DNA from: an uncultured Clostridia bacterium
GTDB taxonomy: Bacteria; Bacillota; Clostridia; Oscillospirales; CAG-272
Assembly: GCA_946407735.1 (NCBI GenBank)
Contig: CAMJPL010000038.1
Location: 1 to 32,355 of the forward strand
Direction: 5' to 3'
DNA: 32,355 nucleotides
Part shown: positions 13,587-21,440 of the stretch, in pieces
How the letters are laid out: each line of letters begins with the position of its first letter
How positions within the stretch are numbered: the first letter of the stretch is position 1
Position numbers and translations under genes: made by a program
Notes under the pieces: generated by a model
Seen by the model: the letters and a program-made list of their open reading frames with translations, nothing else
What the model was told of the DNA's origin: nothing
Database searches by the model: none

Positions 13587-16010
13587 TTATTCGTACTGCA
13601 GTATTTCCTTCCACATGCCAAATCTGTCCCGGGCGTAGTACCCGCCGCCCTTGAGGCGCGGGACATCGGTCGAGCAGATCTCCCTTCCGTATCTTGAAAG
13701 GATTACCTTTTCTCCCTCGGTAAGCGAGAAATTCGCCCTGAAATGCTTCAGGATCTCGCTTCCGGTATTGTTTCTGCAGAGTATGCGGAGCGTTTCTCCC
13801 GGATCGAGCGTCACGACCGGGAGCACGTACTTGTTTGGCTTTCCGGCGTCGTCGCTGAGAGCGTACCCGGCCGTCCTGACCTGACACGGTGTCGGGTTAT
13901 ACACCTCTATATAATCCCCCGAGCCGCCTCCCGAATAAATGCCCTTTATGACGGCGACCGCCCTGTCATCCGACACCGTATCTGTGACCAGCTGCACCGT
14001 CTTGTGACCGTCCTCGCAGTCGTCGTATCTTATGACAAGCTCTTCGGCATCATAAACCGGCTCGCCGTCGACGATCCAGTGAGAGAAGACCTCCCCGTCG
14101 GCGATGACCGGCGTTATCCTGCATTCATAGCCGCGAATGAACTCGGCGTTCAGCGTCGGATATGTCCGCCTTGTCGATATCACCGTCTCAGACTCGTATC
14201 TTCTCACCGTCCAGCCGTTTATCCTCACCGTCGACTGTATCTCGCCGGGATCGTATTCGACGCTGAAAACCGTCTTCGTCTCGCCGAGATGCTTCTCGAG
14301 CAGGCGCTGCATCCTTTTCGCCCTCGCTTCGGCGACGTTCTTCATGTTGGTCACCTGACTCGTCGCCGAGGAAACGGAATAATGCTGAGAATATTTCGAA
14401 CTGAAATTGTAATCGAGCTCGTTGTATCTCTGCTTTGACAGATCGGATATCAGATCCGAGAAGTAATACATATTGTACGCGCCGTTCCACAGATCGGTGA
14501 CGATCCCGACAAAGCGCTCGCGGCAGTCGTCCCGCTTCATAAGCGCCGTGAAGAGAGGGCTGTATCCCCCGTCTCCGCGGGTGAGCACCCGACCGAGCGA
14601 ATCTATCTGCTCGTTCCCGGCGAGACCGAAGCCGAACTCGGTATCGAAGAGCAGCATCCGCCATCTTCCGTCAAAGACGGTGCCCGGCCTGTACTCCTCG
14701 CCCTCGGCGGCGTAATAGCGGTAGATCTTGTGGTTGTTCTGCGGCCAGTCGGTGTTTCCGACGTAAATCTCTATCGCGTAATAGCGAAGATAGTTGTCAA
14801 CGTCGAGCTTTTCGCAGAGATCGAGGAAATGGATATCGTCCGTCATGTCGAGCTTGGCGGATCTGATTATCTCGTTCCATTCCTTCAGCGCGTCTTTGCC
14901 CAGCTCCGATTCCTCGTCGTACGTTTTCGCCGTCTCGCCGCCCTCAAGGATCTCAAATGTCCCTTCGTGCTTCCCGTATCTGTTCGAGAAATACTCGTCG
15001 TCGAAGGTCTCGTGCATCCACATGAAGCCGTAGTACTCGCCGTTGAGATAGACCGAGACGGGTCTGGCGGACTGCGCGTCGGCAAATCCGGCCGCTCTCG
15101 CGCCGAGGGAGATCGCCTCCTCGCGCAGATACGCTCCCCACGCGTCGTTGGCGTTGTTGCGCAGGGTCAGCCTCTGCTGCGAGCGGATATAGGTATTGTC
15201 CGGGCCCACGGCGTCGTGCGGTCCGACGAACAGCTCCAGATTGAATTTGTTCGTATAGTCGTAATCGTATCTCGCGATAAGGCGCAGCGACTTCATCGGA
15301 TGATCCCTCGACCATCCGCCGTTGACGCGGATGCCGATATCCTGATTCACCACCTCGGTGCCGTCATCGAGATACATCGTGACATGAGCCGCTCTCTCGC
15401 TCTCCATGCCGTGCTGGTTGTAGTTCGCCGGCGAGGAGGGATTTATCTCCTCGTGCGGATGGCTCTCCCTGTACTCGTCACGGATGACGCCCTCCACCAT
15501 GATGCCGTCGAAATAATCGAAAAGCCCGTGAGGATCGCTCGAGATCGAGATGATCGGGGTGTTGTACCTCTCGTCGGCTATCCTGCCGACGAACCAGCTG
15601 TCGGTGTATATCCGGCTCCAGCTCCCGTCATCGAAGCGCATCCTCGCCGATACGAGATTGCATTTCATGTTGCGGTGAGAGGTGAGCGGGATGCCGGTAT
15701 CGGGATCGTATCTTTCCGATCCCTCACCCGGTTCGGTGCCGTCCGTGGTGTAAAATATATCTCCGCTGCCAGATACCGGGGTTATGAAAAGAGACTGCTC
15801 GTCCTTCAGTATATGCGTGTCTATGCTGAACAGCAGCTCGTCGGGCTCCTTTACGTCAACAGGCTCCTCATCCTGAGCCGGAGGAGTGTATCCTTCCGGA
15901 ACCGTCGGCTCGGGAGTCCTGACATCGAGCCCGGCCGCCATCATAACGAAGAAAAGCACCGTCATGACGGCGAGGATACCGATTACGATGAAAGTGCTTT
16001 TTCTTGACAT
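13587..16010 (-). CDS. CotH kinase-like protein with N-terminal membrane anchor, chitobiase-like and lamin-tail domains
   Basis: An 807-residue surface protein. Residues 8-27 form a membrane anchor; a proline/acid-rich linker follows; 'IFYTTDGTEPGEGS' (85-98) is the chitobiase C-terminal-like motif; the CotH kinase-like domain spans about 150-560, with K240 in 'HPMKSLRL', 'NTDWPQNNHKIYRY' (419-432) and 'WRMLLFDTEFGFG' (450-462) carrying candidate nucleotide/metal residues. Near the C-terminus, 'SGDYIEVYNPTPCQVRTAGY' begins a lamin-tail domain (beta-sandwich). CotH proteins are atypical kinases, first known from Bacillus spore coat. Here the gene ends an operon trio with DUF4956 and VTC genes (2- and 28-base gaps), a grouping I recall as recurrent in Clostridia. 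Confidence 0.88.
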   Translation of the reverse strand: MSRKSTFIVIGILAVMTVLFFVMMAAGLDVRTPEPTVPEGYTPPAQDEEPVDVKEPDELLFSIDTHILKDEQSLFITPVSGSGDIFYTTDGTEPGEGSERYDPDTGIPLTSHRNMKCNLVSARMRFDDGSWSRIYTDSWFVGRIADERYNTPIISISSDPHGLFDYFDGIMVEGVIRDEYRESHPHEEINPSSPANYNQHGMESERAAHVTMYLDDGTEVVNQDIGIRVNGGWSRDHPMKSLRLIARYDYDYTNKFNLELFVGPHDAVGPDNTYIRSQQRLTLRNNANDAWGAYLREEAISLGARAAGFADAQSARPVSVYLNGEYYGFMWMHETFDDEYFSNRYGKHEGTFEILEGGETAKTYDEESELGKDALKEWNEIIRSAKLDMTDDIHFLDLCEKLDVDNYLRYYAIEIYVGNTDWPQNNHKIYRYYAAEGEEYRPGTVFDGRWRMLLFDTEFGFGLAGNEQIDSLGRVLTRGDGGYSPLFTALMKRDDCRERFVGIVTDLWNGAYNMYYFSDLISDLSKQRYNELDYNFSSKYSQHYSVSSATSQVTNMKNVAEARAKRMQRLLEKHLGETKTVFSVEYDPGEIQSTVRINGWTVRRYESETVISTRRTYPTLNAEFIRGYECRITPVIADGEVFSHWIVDGEPVYDAEELVIRYDDCEDGHKTVQLVTDTVSDDRAVAVIKGIYSGGGSGDYIEVYNPTPCQVRTAGYALSDDAGKPNKYVLPVVTLDPGETLRILCRNNTGSEILKHFRANFSLTEGEKVILSRYGREICSTDVPRLKGGGYYARDRFGMWKEILQYE

Positions 16011-16012
16011 GT

Positions 16013-16684
16013 TCAGATATCTCCGGTGTATTCGACCATCATGGCGCTCGTCACGCCGGGTATTGAGTCAAACCTGTCGGCTATCGTGTTGTCTTCCTTG
16101 TTCAGCTTGAGCTGAACGGTGAGCTCGTCATGGCCCTTGGTGTGCGTGAGGGATTTGGTCTTTTTGCGGCAGTTTATCTCGGCGAGGGTCCTGTCGACGG
16201 CGTCCTTCGCGGACGGGTCATAGCAGAGCACGAGCAGGTAGCTGTGCACGCCGGACTTGATCAGCGAAAGGACGATATATACCACGGCGATAAAGAGCGT
16301 GCAGAGGATCGAGTATGTGAACAGTCCCGCGCCGCAGGCGATGCCGACCACGATCGCCCAGTAAAGGAATCCGACGTCGAGCGGGTCCTTGATGGCGGCT
16401 CTGAATCGCACGATCGACAGAGCGCCGACCATTCCGAGCGACAGGACAAGGTTGGCGGATATCGTCATGAGCGCGAAGGTTGTCGCCAGCGTCGACATGA
16501 CGATGAGGATGGTGAAGTTGGCGCTGTAGCATGAGCCGCGGTAGAAGAAGCGGTAGACCAGCGCTATAACGGCGGCACAGAGGCCTGCCGTCAGAAGGCA
16601 GAGGATGATATACTGCGGCGAAAGGTCGAGCTGTATCCCGGACTGGGCTACACTCTCGCGGAAGGCGTCGATAAGTTCGTTCAT
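16013..16684 (-). CDS. DUF4956 family membrane protein
   Basis: A 223-residue protein with about four hydrophobic helices (roughly 25-46, 57-80, 107-125 and 126-143) and a soluble C-terminal domain of about 75 residues. The conserved signature 'LSLGMVGALSIVRFRAAIKDP' spans 82-102. The family has no settled function but travels with VTC-type polyphosphate polymerases and CotH kinases, exactly as here: 28 bases after the VTC gene and 2 before the CotH gene. The Arg-containing motif between helices resembles that of MgtC-like and ion-handling proteins, but this is only a visual likeness. A role in the same surface or polyphosphate process is inferred. Confidence 0.85.
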   Translation of the reverse strand: MNELIDAFRESVAQSGIQLDLSPQYIILCLLTAGLCAAVIALVYRFFYRGSCYSANFTILIVMSTLATTFALMTISANLVLSLGMVGALSIVRFRAAIKDPLDVGFLYWAIVVGIACGAGLFTYSILCTLFIAVVYIVLSLIKSGVHSYLLVLCYDPSAKDAVDRTLAEINCRKKTKSLTHTKGHDELTVQLKLNKEDNTIADRFDSIPGVTSAMMVEYTGDI

Positions 16685-16712
16685 TGGTGTTTTTACCTTT
16701 TTATATGTGTTT

Positions 16713-17393
16713 TTAATCTATTTTCCCGTTCAGCCTCTGGCGGCAGAGGACATACTTGCTCATCGCCATCTTCGGCGCTTCGCTCTGGAAGATCTGCGTC
16801 AGATGCTTCGGTATGAAGTCGTCGTATTTTATCTCCATTATCCCTCGGTTGTCCATGAACACCGGGCATCCGTTGTCCTGATTTATGACGCGGAGATCGT
16901 TTGAGGCGTGAAGCTCCATATCAAAGGTGATGCGGACGTTGCAGACGGGGTATAAATAAGCCTCGCGGCGGTACCTGACGCCGACGACCGGCCTCAGGCC
17001 CCTGCCCTTCATACGCGCCGTGACGTCGCGGCAGAGGACGCTGTCATATCCGGCGAGCACGTCGGTGTCACCGCAAAGTATCGCCTCCGCCTCATCGAAT
17101 GTAAGGCGGCACTGGGTCTTCTCTATGCGGTCGGCCTGCTTTGCCTTGCATTCCATGACGATATACGACGGGTCGTCGTTGTACGCCCTCATCCTGAACT
17201 TCGAGCGGCGGGCGACGCCGTCGGTCTTCTCGTAATAGGCGGTGTCGTACATGTCGTCAAAGTAGACGTTGGTTATGACGTAGTCACCGTCCGATGTGGA
17301 ATAGGGGTCGACCTGCATGACCGCCCTCGCGCGCTGACGCATGATGAGGTACTGCGGATATGTGATATATCGTTTGAGCTCGTATCTTTCCAT
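16713..17393 (-). CDS. VTC-domain polyphosphate polymerase-like protein
   Basis: Related to the catalytic tunnel domain of yeast Vtc4, which makes polyphosphate from ATP. The 226-residue protein keeps the basic and acidic tunnel residues: 'RSKFRMRAY' (63-71: R63, K65, R67, R69), 'IVMECKAKQ' (78-86: E81, K83, K85), 'RPVVGVRYRREAY', 'ITFDMEL' and 'IMEIKYDDFIP', whose Glu is expected to bind metal. No transmembrane segment; membrane association may come from the adjacent DUF4956 protein. Polyphosphate synthesis is the likeliest activity but is inferred from the family. First of the VTC-DUF4956-CotH trio, 25 bases after the M24 peptidase. Confidence 0.88.
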   Translation of the reverse strand: MERYELKRYITYPQYLIMRQRARAVMQVDPYSTSDGDYVITNVYFDDMYDTAYYEKTDGVARRSKFRMRAYNDDPSYIVMECKAKQADRIEKTQCRLTFDEAEAILCGDTDVLAGYDSVLCRDVTARMKGRGLRPVVGVRYRREAYLYPVCNVRITFDMELHASNDLRVINQDNGCPVFMDNRGIMEIKYDDFIPKHLTQIFQSEAPKMAMSKYVLCRQRLNGKID

Positions 17394-17418
17394 GATTCCC
17401 GGTTAAAGCCCGTCGAGA

Positions 17419-18504
17419 TCAGAAGATCTCGATAAGCTCCTTCTTCGCAAGCGTGAAATCCTCGTACCCGTTATCCGTCGCAGCGCCCATATCCTCGATG
17501 CGCACGCCGAAGCGGTGTTCGAGATATATCCCGGGCTCGCAGGTGATCACATGGCCCGCTTCGAGCTGCTTTCCCCTGTAGCGTCCGGAAAGGCCGGGAG
17601 CCTCGTGGATCTCCATGCCGACGCCGTGGCCGAGGCCGTGGCCGAAATACTCTCCGTAGCCGGCGTCGCCGATGACCTTTCTCGCGACCGCGTCGATCTC
17701 GCCCATATCGGCGCCGATCTTTATCGCGTCGATGGCGGCAAGCTGAGCCTCGAGGACGGTGCTGTAGACCTTCTTCATCTCGTCTGTCGCCCTGCCGAGG
17801 CATATCGTCCTCGTCATGTCGGAGAGATAGCCGTCGTAAACGGCGCCGAAGTCCATCGTGAGGAAGCCCTTTTCGAGCTTTACGTCTCTCGGGACACCGT
17901 GCGGACGGGACGAGGCGCTGCCGGATACCGCGATCACGTCGAACGCCGAGCGCTCGGCGCCGTGCGAGCGCATATAGAACTCGAGCTCGAGCGCGACTTC
18001 CTTCTCGGTCTTTTCGGGAGTGATCCAGCCGTATATGTGTTCGAGAGCGGATTCGGCGATGCGCTGGGCGCGTATCATTGCGTCCATCTCGTCGCGGTCC
18101 TTGCGTATCCTGCACTCCTCGACCGCGCCGCCGAGCGGCACGAGACGGCGCTGACCGATCTCCTTCTCAAGCCAGTCGCGTCTTTCGACCGAGAGACGTG
18201 TCTCCTCGAAGCCGACGGTCTTTACGCCGTGTTCTGTGAAATACCCGTCGAGAATGGCGGCGAAGCTGCCCTTCATCGTGTCGACGGTGATATCGAGACC
18301 TGACTTCGAAGCATGCTCGTTTGCCGCCTCGATGTAGCGGGAATCGGTGAGCAGGACGCACCAGTCATGCCCGACAAGAACATAACCGTCCTGGAAGTCG
18401 AATCCTGTGATGTATCTCTGGCTTATGCCGAAGGTGATGATCGCGCAGTCGATATCCTGCGGCAGCGCGGCCTGCACCTTTAGGAGTTTGGCTGTAACAG
18501 ACAT
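17419..18504 (-). CDS. M24 family Xaa-Pro aminopeptidase/dipeptidase
   Basis: Cytoplasmic di-metal peptidase releasing the residue before proline. 361 residues: an N-terminal creatinase-like domain (about 1-130) and the pita-bread catalytic domain. The five expected metal ligands are present: D218 and D229 in 'TMDFGAVYDGYLSD', H293 in 'GHGLGHGVG', E323 in 'CEPGIY' and E337 in 'RIEDMG'. H300 in 'EIHEAP' is the likely catalytic His. Starts at an ATG two bases after the TIM-barrel gene ends, so translation is probably coupled. PepQ and PepP-like relatives cannot be separated by eye, hence no gene symbol. Confidence 0.93.
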   Translation of the reverse strand: MSVTAKLLKVQAALPQDIDCAIITFGISQRYITGFDFQDGYVLVGHDWCVLLTDSRYIEAANEHASKSGLDITVDTMKGSFAAILDGYFTEHGVKTVGFEETRLSVERRDWLEKEIGQRRLVPLGGAVEECRIRKDRDEMDAMIRAQRIAESALEHIYGWITPEKTEKEVALELEFYMRSHGAERSAFDVIAVSGSASSRPHGVPRDVKLEKGFLTMDFGAVYDGYLSDMTRTICLGRATDEMKKVYSTVLEAQLAAIDAIKIGADMGEIDAVARKVIGDAGYGEYFGHGLGHGVGMEIHEAPGLSGRYRGKQLEAGHVITCEPGIYLEHRFGVRIEDMGAATDNGYEDFTLAKKELIEIF

Positions 18505-18506
18505 TT

Positions 18507-19373
18507 TCAGTTTCCTTTGTATTCCTTGTATTTGTTTTTGAACAGAAGAGCGTCTCTCGCCTGAGTCCCGTCGGACTCGCAGATAATCCTCGGGGTCAGG
18601 CCTTCCTTCGCCATAAGCTCGGCGAGAGGCTCGAACGGCGGGCCGAAGACGGTGTCGTCGAAGGTGAGATGCTTTTTTTCACCCTTTGAGGTGTATTCGA
18701 TCTTCGAGAAATGGCAGTGGAGGTTTTTCGCGGTCTCTGAGCCGAGGCGGCTGCCTATGAGGTCGAATATCCGCTTGTAATCGTCGGCGGTATTGAAGTA
18801 ACCGCCGCAGTGGAAGGCGTTTATATGCCCGAAGTCGACGACCGGGCGAAGGCGGCTGTCCATTTCGCAGAGCTCGACGACCTCCTCGGGAGTGCCGAGC
18901 TGATTCTGCTTTCCCATCGTCTCGAGGCCGATCACTATCCCGTTGTCCGGGATCTCTTCGAGAGCCTTGTACAGCGTGTCCTTCGCCAGTTCCATCGCCT
19001 CGGCGCGGCTGATCTTCGCCGCCGAGCCTGTGTGGACGACTATCAGATTCCCGCCGAGCCACTCACAGGCCTGAAGGCTTTCCCTTATATACCTGAGAGA
19101 GCCGAGCCTCTTTTCGATCTCGACGCCGGACAGGCTGATGTAATACGGCGCGTGAAGGGACATCTCGATGCCTGCCGCCGCCGCGGCTTCGCCGACGGCT
19201 CTGAAGGACGCCTCCGAGCCGTGCACGCCGCTGCCGCACTGGTATTCATAACAGTCGAGACCGTAGTTTTTCACCCATAAAGGGGCCTCGGCGTTCGATC
19301 TGTGTTTTTCGTTATTGTATTCGTCGCAGTTTCCCGCCGGCCCGAAATTGGCCTTCGATCTTTTAGGAAGCAA
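18507..19373 (-). CDS. Endonuclease IV/xylose-isomerase-like TIM-barrel protein
   Basis: A 288-residue TIM barrel of the AP-endonuclease-2 family, of which clostridial members are often annotated as deoxyribonuclease IV. Metal-binding-type residues appear at the strand ends: H74 in 'SLHAPYY', H114 in 'IVVHTGS', E151 in 'IGLETMG', D180 and H183 in 'VDFGHINA', H219/H221 in 'LHCHFS', and Glu in 'ICESDG'. This nearly matches the trinuclear zinc set of endonuclease IV. The start is a TTG at 19371-19373: the conserved N-terminal 'FGPAGN' lies at residues 10-15, no ATG precedes it in frame, and GGGAG is placed about 9 bases upstream. Repair nuclease or sugar isomerase cannot be decided by eye. Confidence 0.8.
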   Translation of the reverse strand: MLPKRSKANFGPAGNCDEYNNEKHRSNAEAPLWVKNYGLDCYEYQCGSGVHGSEASFRAVGEAAAAAGIEMSLHAPYYISLSGVEIEKRLGSLRYIRESLQACEWLGGNLIVVHTGSAAKISRAEAMELAKDTLYKALEEIPDNGIVIGLETMGKQNQLGTPEEVVELCEMDSRLRPVVDFGHINAFHCGGYFNTADDYKRIFDLIGSRLGSETAKNLHCHFSKIEYTSKGEKKHLTFDDTVFGPPFEPLAELMAKEGLTPRIICESDGTQARDALLFKNKYKEYKGN

Positions 19374-19407
19374 TGCGTTATTCTCCCGTTAACCAATTAG
19401 TCAGCTT

Positions 19408-19923
19408 TTATTTCTTTTTTCTGCTCCGCTCATACGCCTTCAGTATAGGCTTCTCAAGAGCGCGCTTGAACCTGAACAGCAGAGTTTTCTTATCCTTTAT
19501 CGGAGGGACGAGATAGGCCTTCGTCCCGACCCACTTTCCCGAAAAGACGTCGGTGAACAGCTGATCGCCGAGCACGGCACATTCTTCTGGGGTCTTGCCC
19601 ATCTCGGACATCACTATGTCAAGGTATTTTCTTTTGGGCTTCCCGGCGTCGCCGTATGCCGGAGCGCCGACGCTGCGGTTGAAAAGCTCGACTCTCGCCG
19701 GCTTGTTGTTGCTGACGAAGGCGATCCTTATCCCCGACGACAGCATTTCCCTCAGCCATGCCCCTGCCTGCTCCGTCGGCTCGGGATCGTCATATGTGAC
19801 GAGCGTGTTGTCTATGTCGCAGATAAGCGCCGACACGCCCTGAGACCGCAGAAATTCCGGCGTTATCGAGCCGAATCCGTCAAAGCGCTCATCGGGCCAT
19901 AAAAGACGTGATACTATACCCAT
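19408..19923 (-). CDS. yqeG: YqeG family HAD-IIIA phosphatase
   Basis: A 171-residue haloacid-dehalogenase-type phosphatase. Motif I 'CDIDNTLV' (35-42; nucleophile D36 and D38), motif II 'FVSNN' (69-73), motif III lysine region 'GKPKRKY' (94-100) and motif IV 'GDQLFTDV' (119-126) are all present. The family is widespread in Firmicutes and includes phosphatidylglycerophosphatase-like members, so a phospholipid role would fit the glycerol-1-phosphate dehydrogenase gene only 6 bases upstream; that link is inference. Length and start are normal. Confidence 0.92.
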   Translation of the reverse strand: MGIVSRLLWPDERFDGFGSITPEFLRSQGVSALICDIDNTLVTYDDPEPTEQAGAWLREMLSSGIRIAFVSNNKPARVELFNRSVGAPAYGDAGKPKRKYLDIVMSEMGKTPEECAVLGDQLFTDVFSGKWVGTKAYLVPPIKDKKTLLFRFKRALEKPILKAYERSRKKK

Positions 19924-19929
19924 CTTACG

Positions 19930-21111
19930 TCAGTTTTCCGCTCTGAGGATCTTGAGGAGCGTGATGCGGCGGCGGACGAACGGAGCGTATTTAAGGCTCT
20001 TCGCCGCGAACTCTGCCGTATCGGGAAGCTCTATCTCCGACAGACGCGTCTTGCAGCCGAGGGCGAGCATATACCCGCGCAGCCATCCGACATCCGGCAG
20101 AGCCTCTATCAGGCGGCGGATATCCGGCTGAGCCGCGGAAATCCTTTCCTTTGTGAGCTCGGACAGCGGGTCGGGGGTGTTCTCCTCGATTATCCCGTCG
20201 GTTATCGGGCCGTAGACCGGCTCGAGGAACTCGCGGGTGAACTGCGGATGCTCGTATTCTTCGGCGATATCCCCGCAGAGAGCTTTCTTGTAGCGGTCAA
20301 GGACGATCAGGGTCGAAACGCCGACCTGCTCGCCGTGAAGGGCGTCTATCTCGCCGTTTATAAGGCGCATCTCCCAGAGATGCGACAGATGATGCTCGGC
20401 ACCCGATGCCGGACGGCTGCTCCCGTGATACTGGATCGCCATGCCGGTCATGACAAGGCCCTCCATCACCGCCGTCGTGAAATCGTCCGACGCGGGATCG
20501 AGCGAGAGGACCTTCTCGACCGCTCTGCGCTCAAGGTCGATTATCTCATCGTTCAGCTTCTCGCCGAGGAGATAATGCGCCGCCTGCCAGTCGAATATCG
20601 AGATGTACTTGCCGAGTATATCGCAGACGCCGGAGACGGTCAGACGTCTCGGCGCGGTCATGTAGGCGGCGGGATCGGCGAAAAGCGCGACGGGAGGCGT
20701 GCTCGGGAGTGTCGTCTTCCTCGCCTTTATCGTCATGGCGGCGACCGATGACACGAAGCCGTCGACCGACGCGGCGGTCGGATAGCTGATAAACGGCTTT
20801 TTCGCGGCGTGAGCGGCGTATCTGGTAAGATCGGTGACCGAGCCGGAGCCGACGGCGACGGCGTAGCCGATGCCGTTGTCCGTGATATATGAAGCAAGCC
20901 CGTCTCCGAGATCGCCGTACGCGTGGGTCCCGGCCTCAAAAGCGTATCTCTCAAGGTCCGGGAAGGCCTTTTCCGCTATATATTCGGTATTTTTGTCGCA
21001 GACGGCCAGGCCTTTCAGTCCTGACATCTCCTCGGACATGTATCTGTGCGCCTTTTCAAGAGCGCCTTCTCCGATCTCGGTCGTTTTCGTATAGGGTTCC
21101 GCCAGAGCCAT
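19930..21111 (-). CDS. egsA: Glycerol-1-phosphate dehydrogenase, AraM/EgsA type
   Basis: NAD(P)H-dependent reduction of dihydroxyacetone phosphate to sn-glycerol-1-phosphate, the archaeal-type stereoisomer; in Bacillus AraM feeds heptaprenylglyceryl-phosphate synthesis. 393 residues, like bacterial AraM. Visible: nucleotide-binding 'VAVGSGSVTDLTRYAAH' (85-101), 'SYPTAASVDGFVSSVAAMT' (109-127), metal-ligand candidates D164 in 'CDILGK', H240/H244 in 'GAEHHLSHLWE' and H259 in 'LHGEQVG'. GGAG lies about 10 bases before the ATG, and a good promoter (21,160-21,188) precedes it. It is first in the long reverse gene run, next to yqeG. The G1P lipid synthase partner is not in the window. Confidence 0.88.
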   Translation of the reverse strand: MALAEPYTKTTEIGEGALEKAHRYMSEEMSGLKGLAVCDKNTEYIAEKAFPDLERYAFEAGTHAYGDLGDGLASYITDNGIGYAVAVGSGSVTDLTRYAAHAAKKPFISYPTAASVDGFVSSVAAMTIKARKTTLPSTPPVALFADPAAYMTAPRRLTVSGVCDILGKYISIFDWQAAHYLLGEKLNDEIIDLERRAVEKVLSLDPASDDFTTAVMEGLVMTGMAIQYHGSSRPASGAEHHLSHLWEMRLINGEIDALHGEQVGVSTLIVLDRYKKALCGDIAEEYEHPQFTREFLEPVYGPITDGIIEENTPDPLSELTKERISAAQPDIRRLIEALPDVGWLRGYMLALGCKTRLSEIELPDTAEFAAKSLKYAPFVRRRITLLKILRAEN

Positions 21112-21159
21112 AAATCGTTTCTCCTGCAGCCGTGGATAGTTTATGATCGTTATTAATAT

Positions 21160-21188
21160 ATTTTACATCAAAATTGTGTTTATTTCAA
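21160..21188 (-). promoter_or_regulatory. Sigma-A-type promoter for the reverse-strand gene run
   Basis: On the reverse strand, TTGAAA (21183-21188) and TAAAAT (21160-21165) are separated by exactly 17 bases, each one base from consensus. The start site would be about 40 bases upstream of the egsA ATG. It is divergent from the forward promoter at 21293-21321. Confidence 0.7.
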
Positions 21189-21292
21189 GCCTGCCGGGTA
21201 ATTTATGCCTTCACAACGGTGAATAATCTGTAAATACGAAAAATCCGTCCCCCGGCGCATATATTCTTTTACTGTAAAAACTTTTTTCGCCC

Positions 21293-21321
21293 TTGACAAA
21301 ACCGCTTAATGATGCTATAAT
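21293..21321 (+). promoter_or_regulatory. Perfect consensus sigma-A promoter
   Basis: TTGACA (21293-21298), a 17-base spacer and TATAAT (21316-21321): an exact match to the housekeeping consensus, rare in natural promoters and a sign of strong constitutive transcription. It drives the tyrosine-rich secreted protein at 21441 through a leader of about 110 bases. Confidence 0.92.
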
Positions 21322-21327
21322 TTTATT

Positions 21328-21440
21328 CGGTATATTGGAACTCCCGAAAGGGATCCGGCGTCTGATGCGGGCCGGTATGAAAATCCGTGTCGGCACAAAA
21401 AAAAAGTCAGTCATTCATCATCAAAGGAAGGTAAAAAATC
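21328..21440 (+). promoter_or_regulatory. Structured 5' leader of the secreted protein gene
   Basis: The first part folds as gga(ac)tccc-gaaa-ggga-tcc: two short helices with a 2-base bulge and a GNRA tetraloop, at about 21339-21355. Then two CCGG-containing segments (about 21356-21375) and a GCCGGT/GTCGGC pairing that precedes an A9 run. AGGAAGG follows, about 9 bases before the ATG. It is not recognisably any riboswitch class I know (no c-di-GMP, SAM or B12 hallmarks). It may be a stabilising leader for an abundant mRNA or an unassigned regulatory RNA. Confidence 0.4.

Noticed and set aside
14730..16007. Forward open frame of 425 codons
   Set aside because: Antisense shadow of the CotH-like gene; no recognisable domain.
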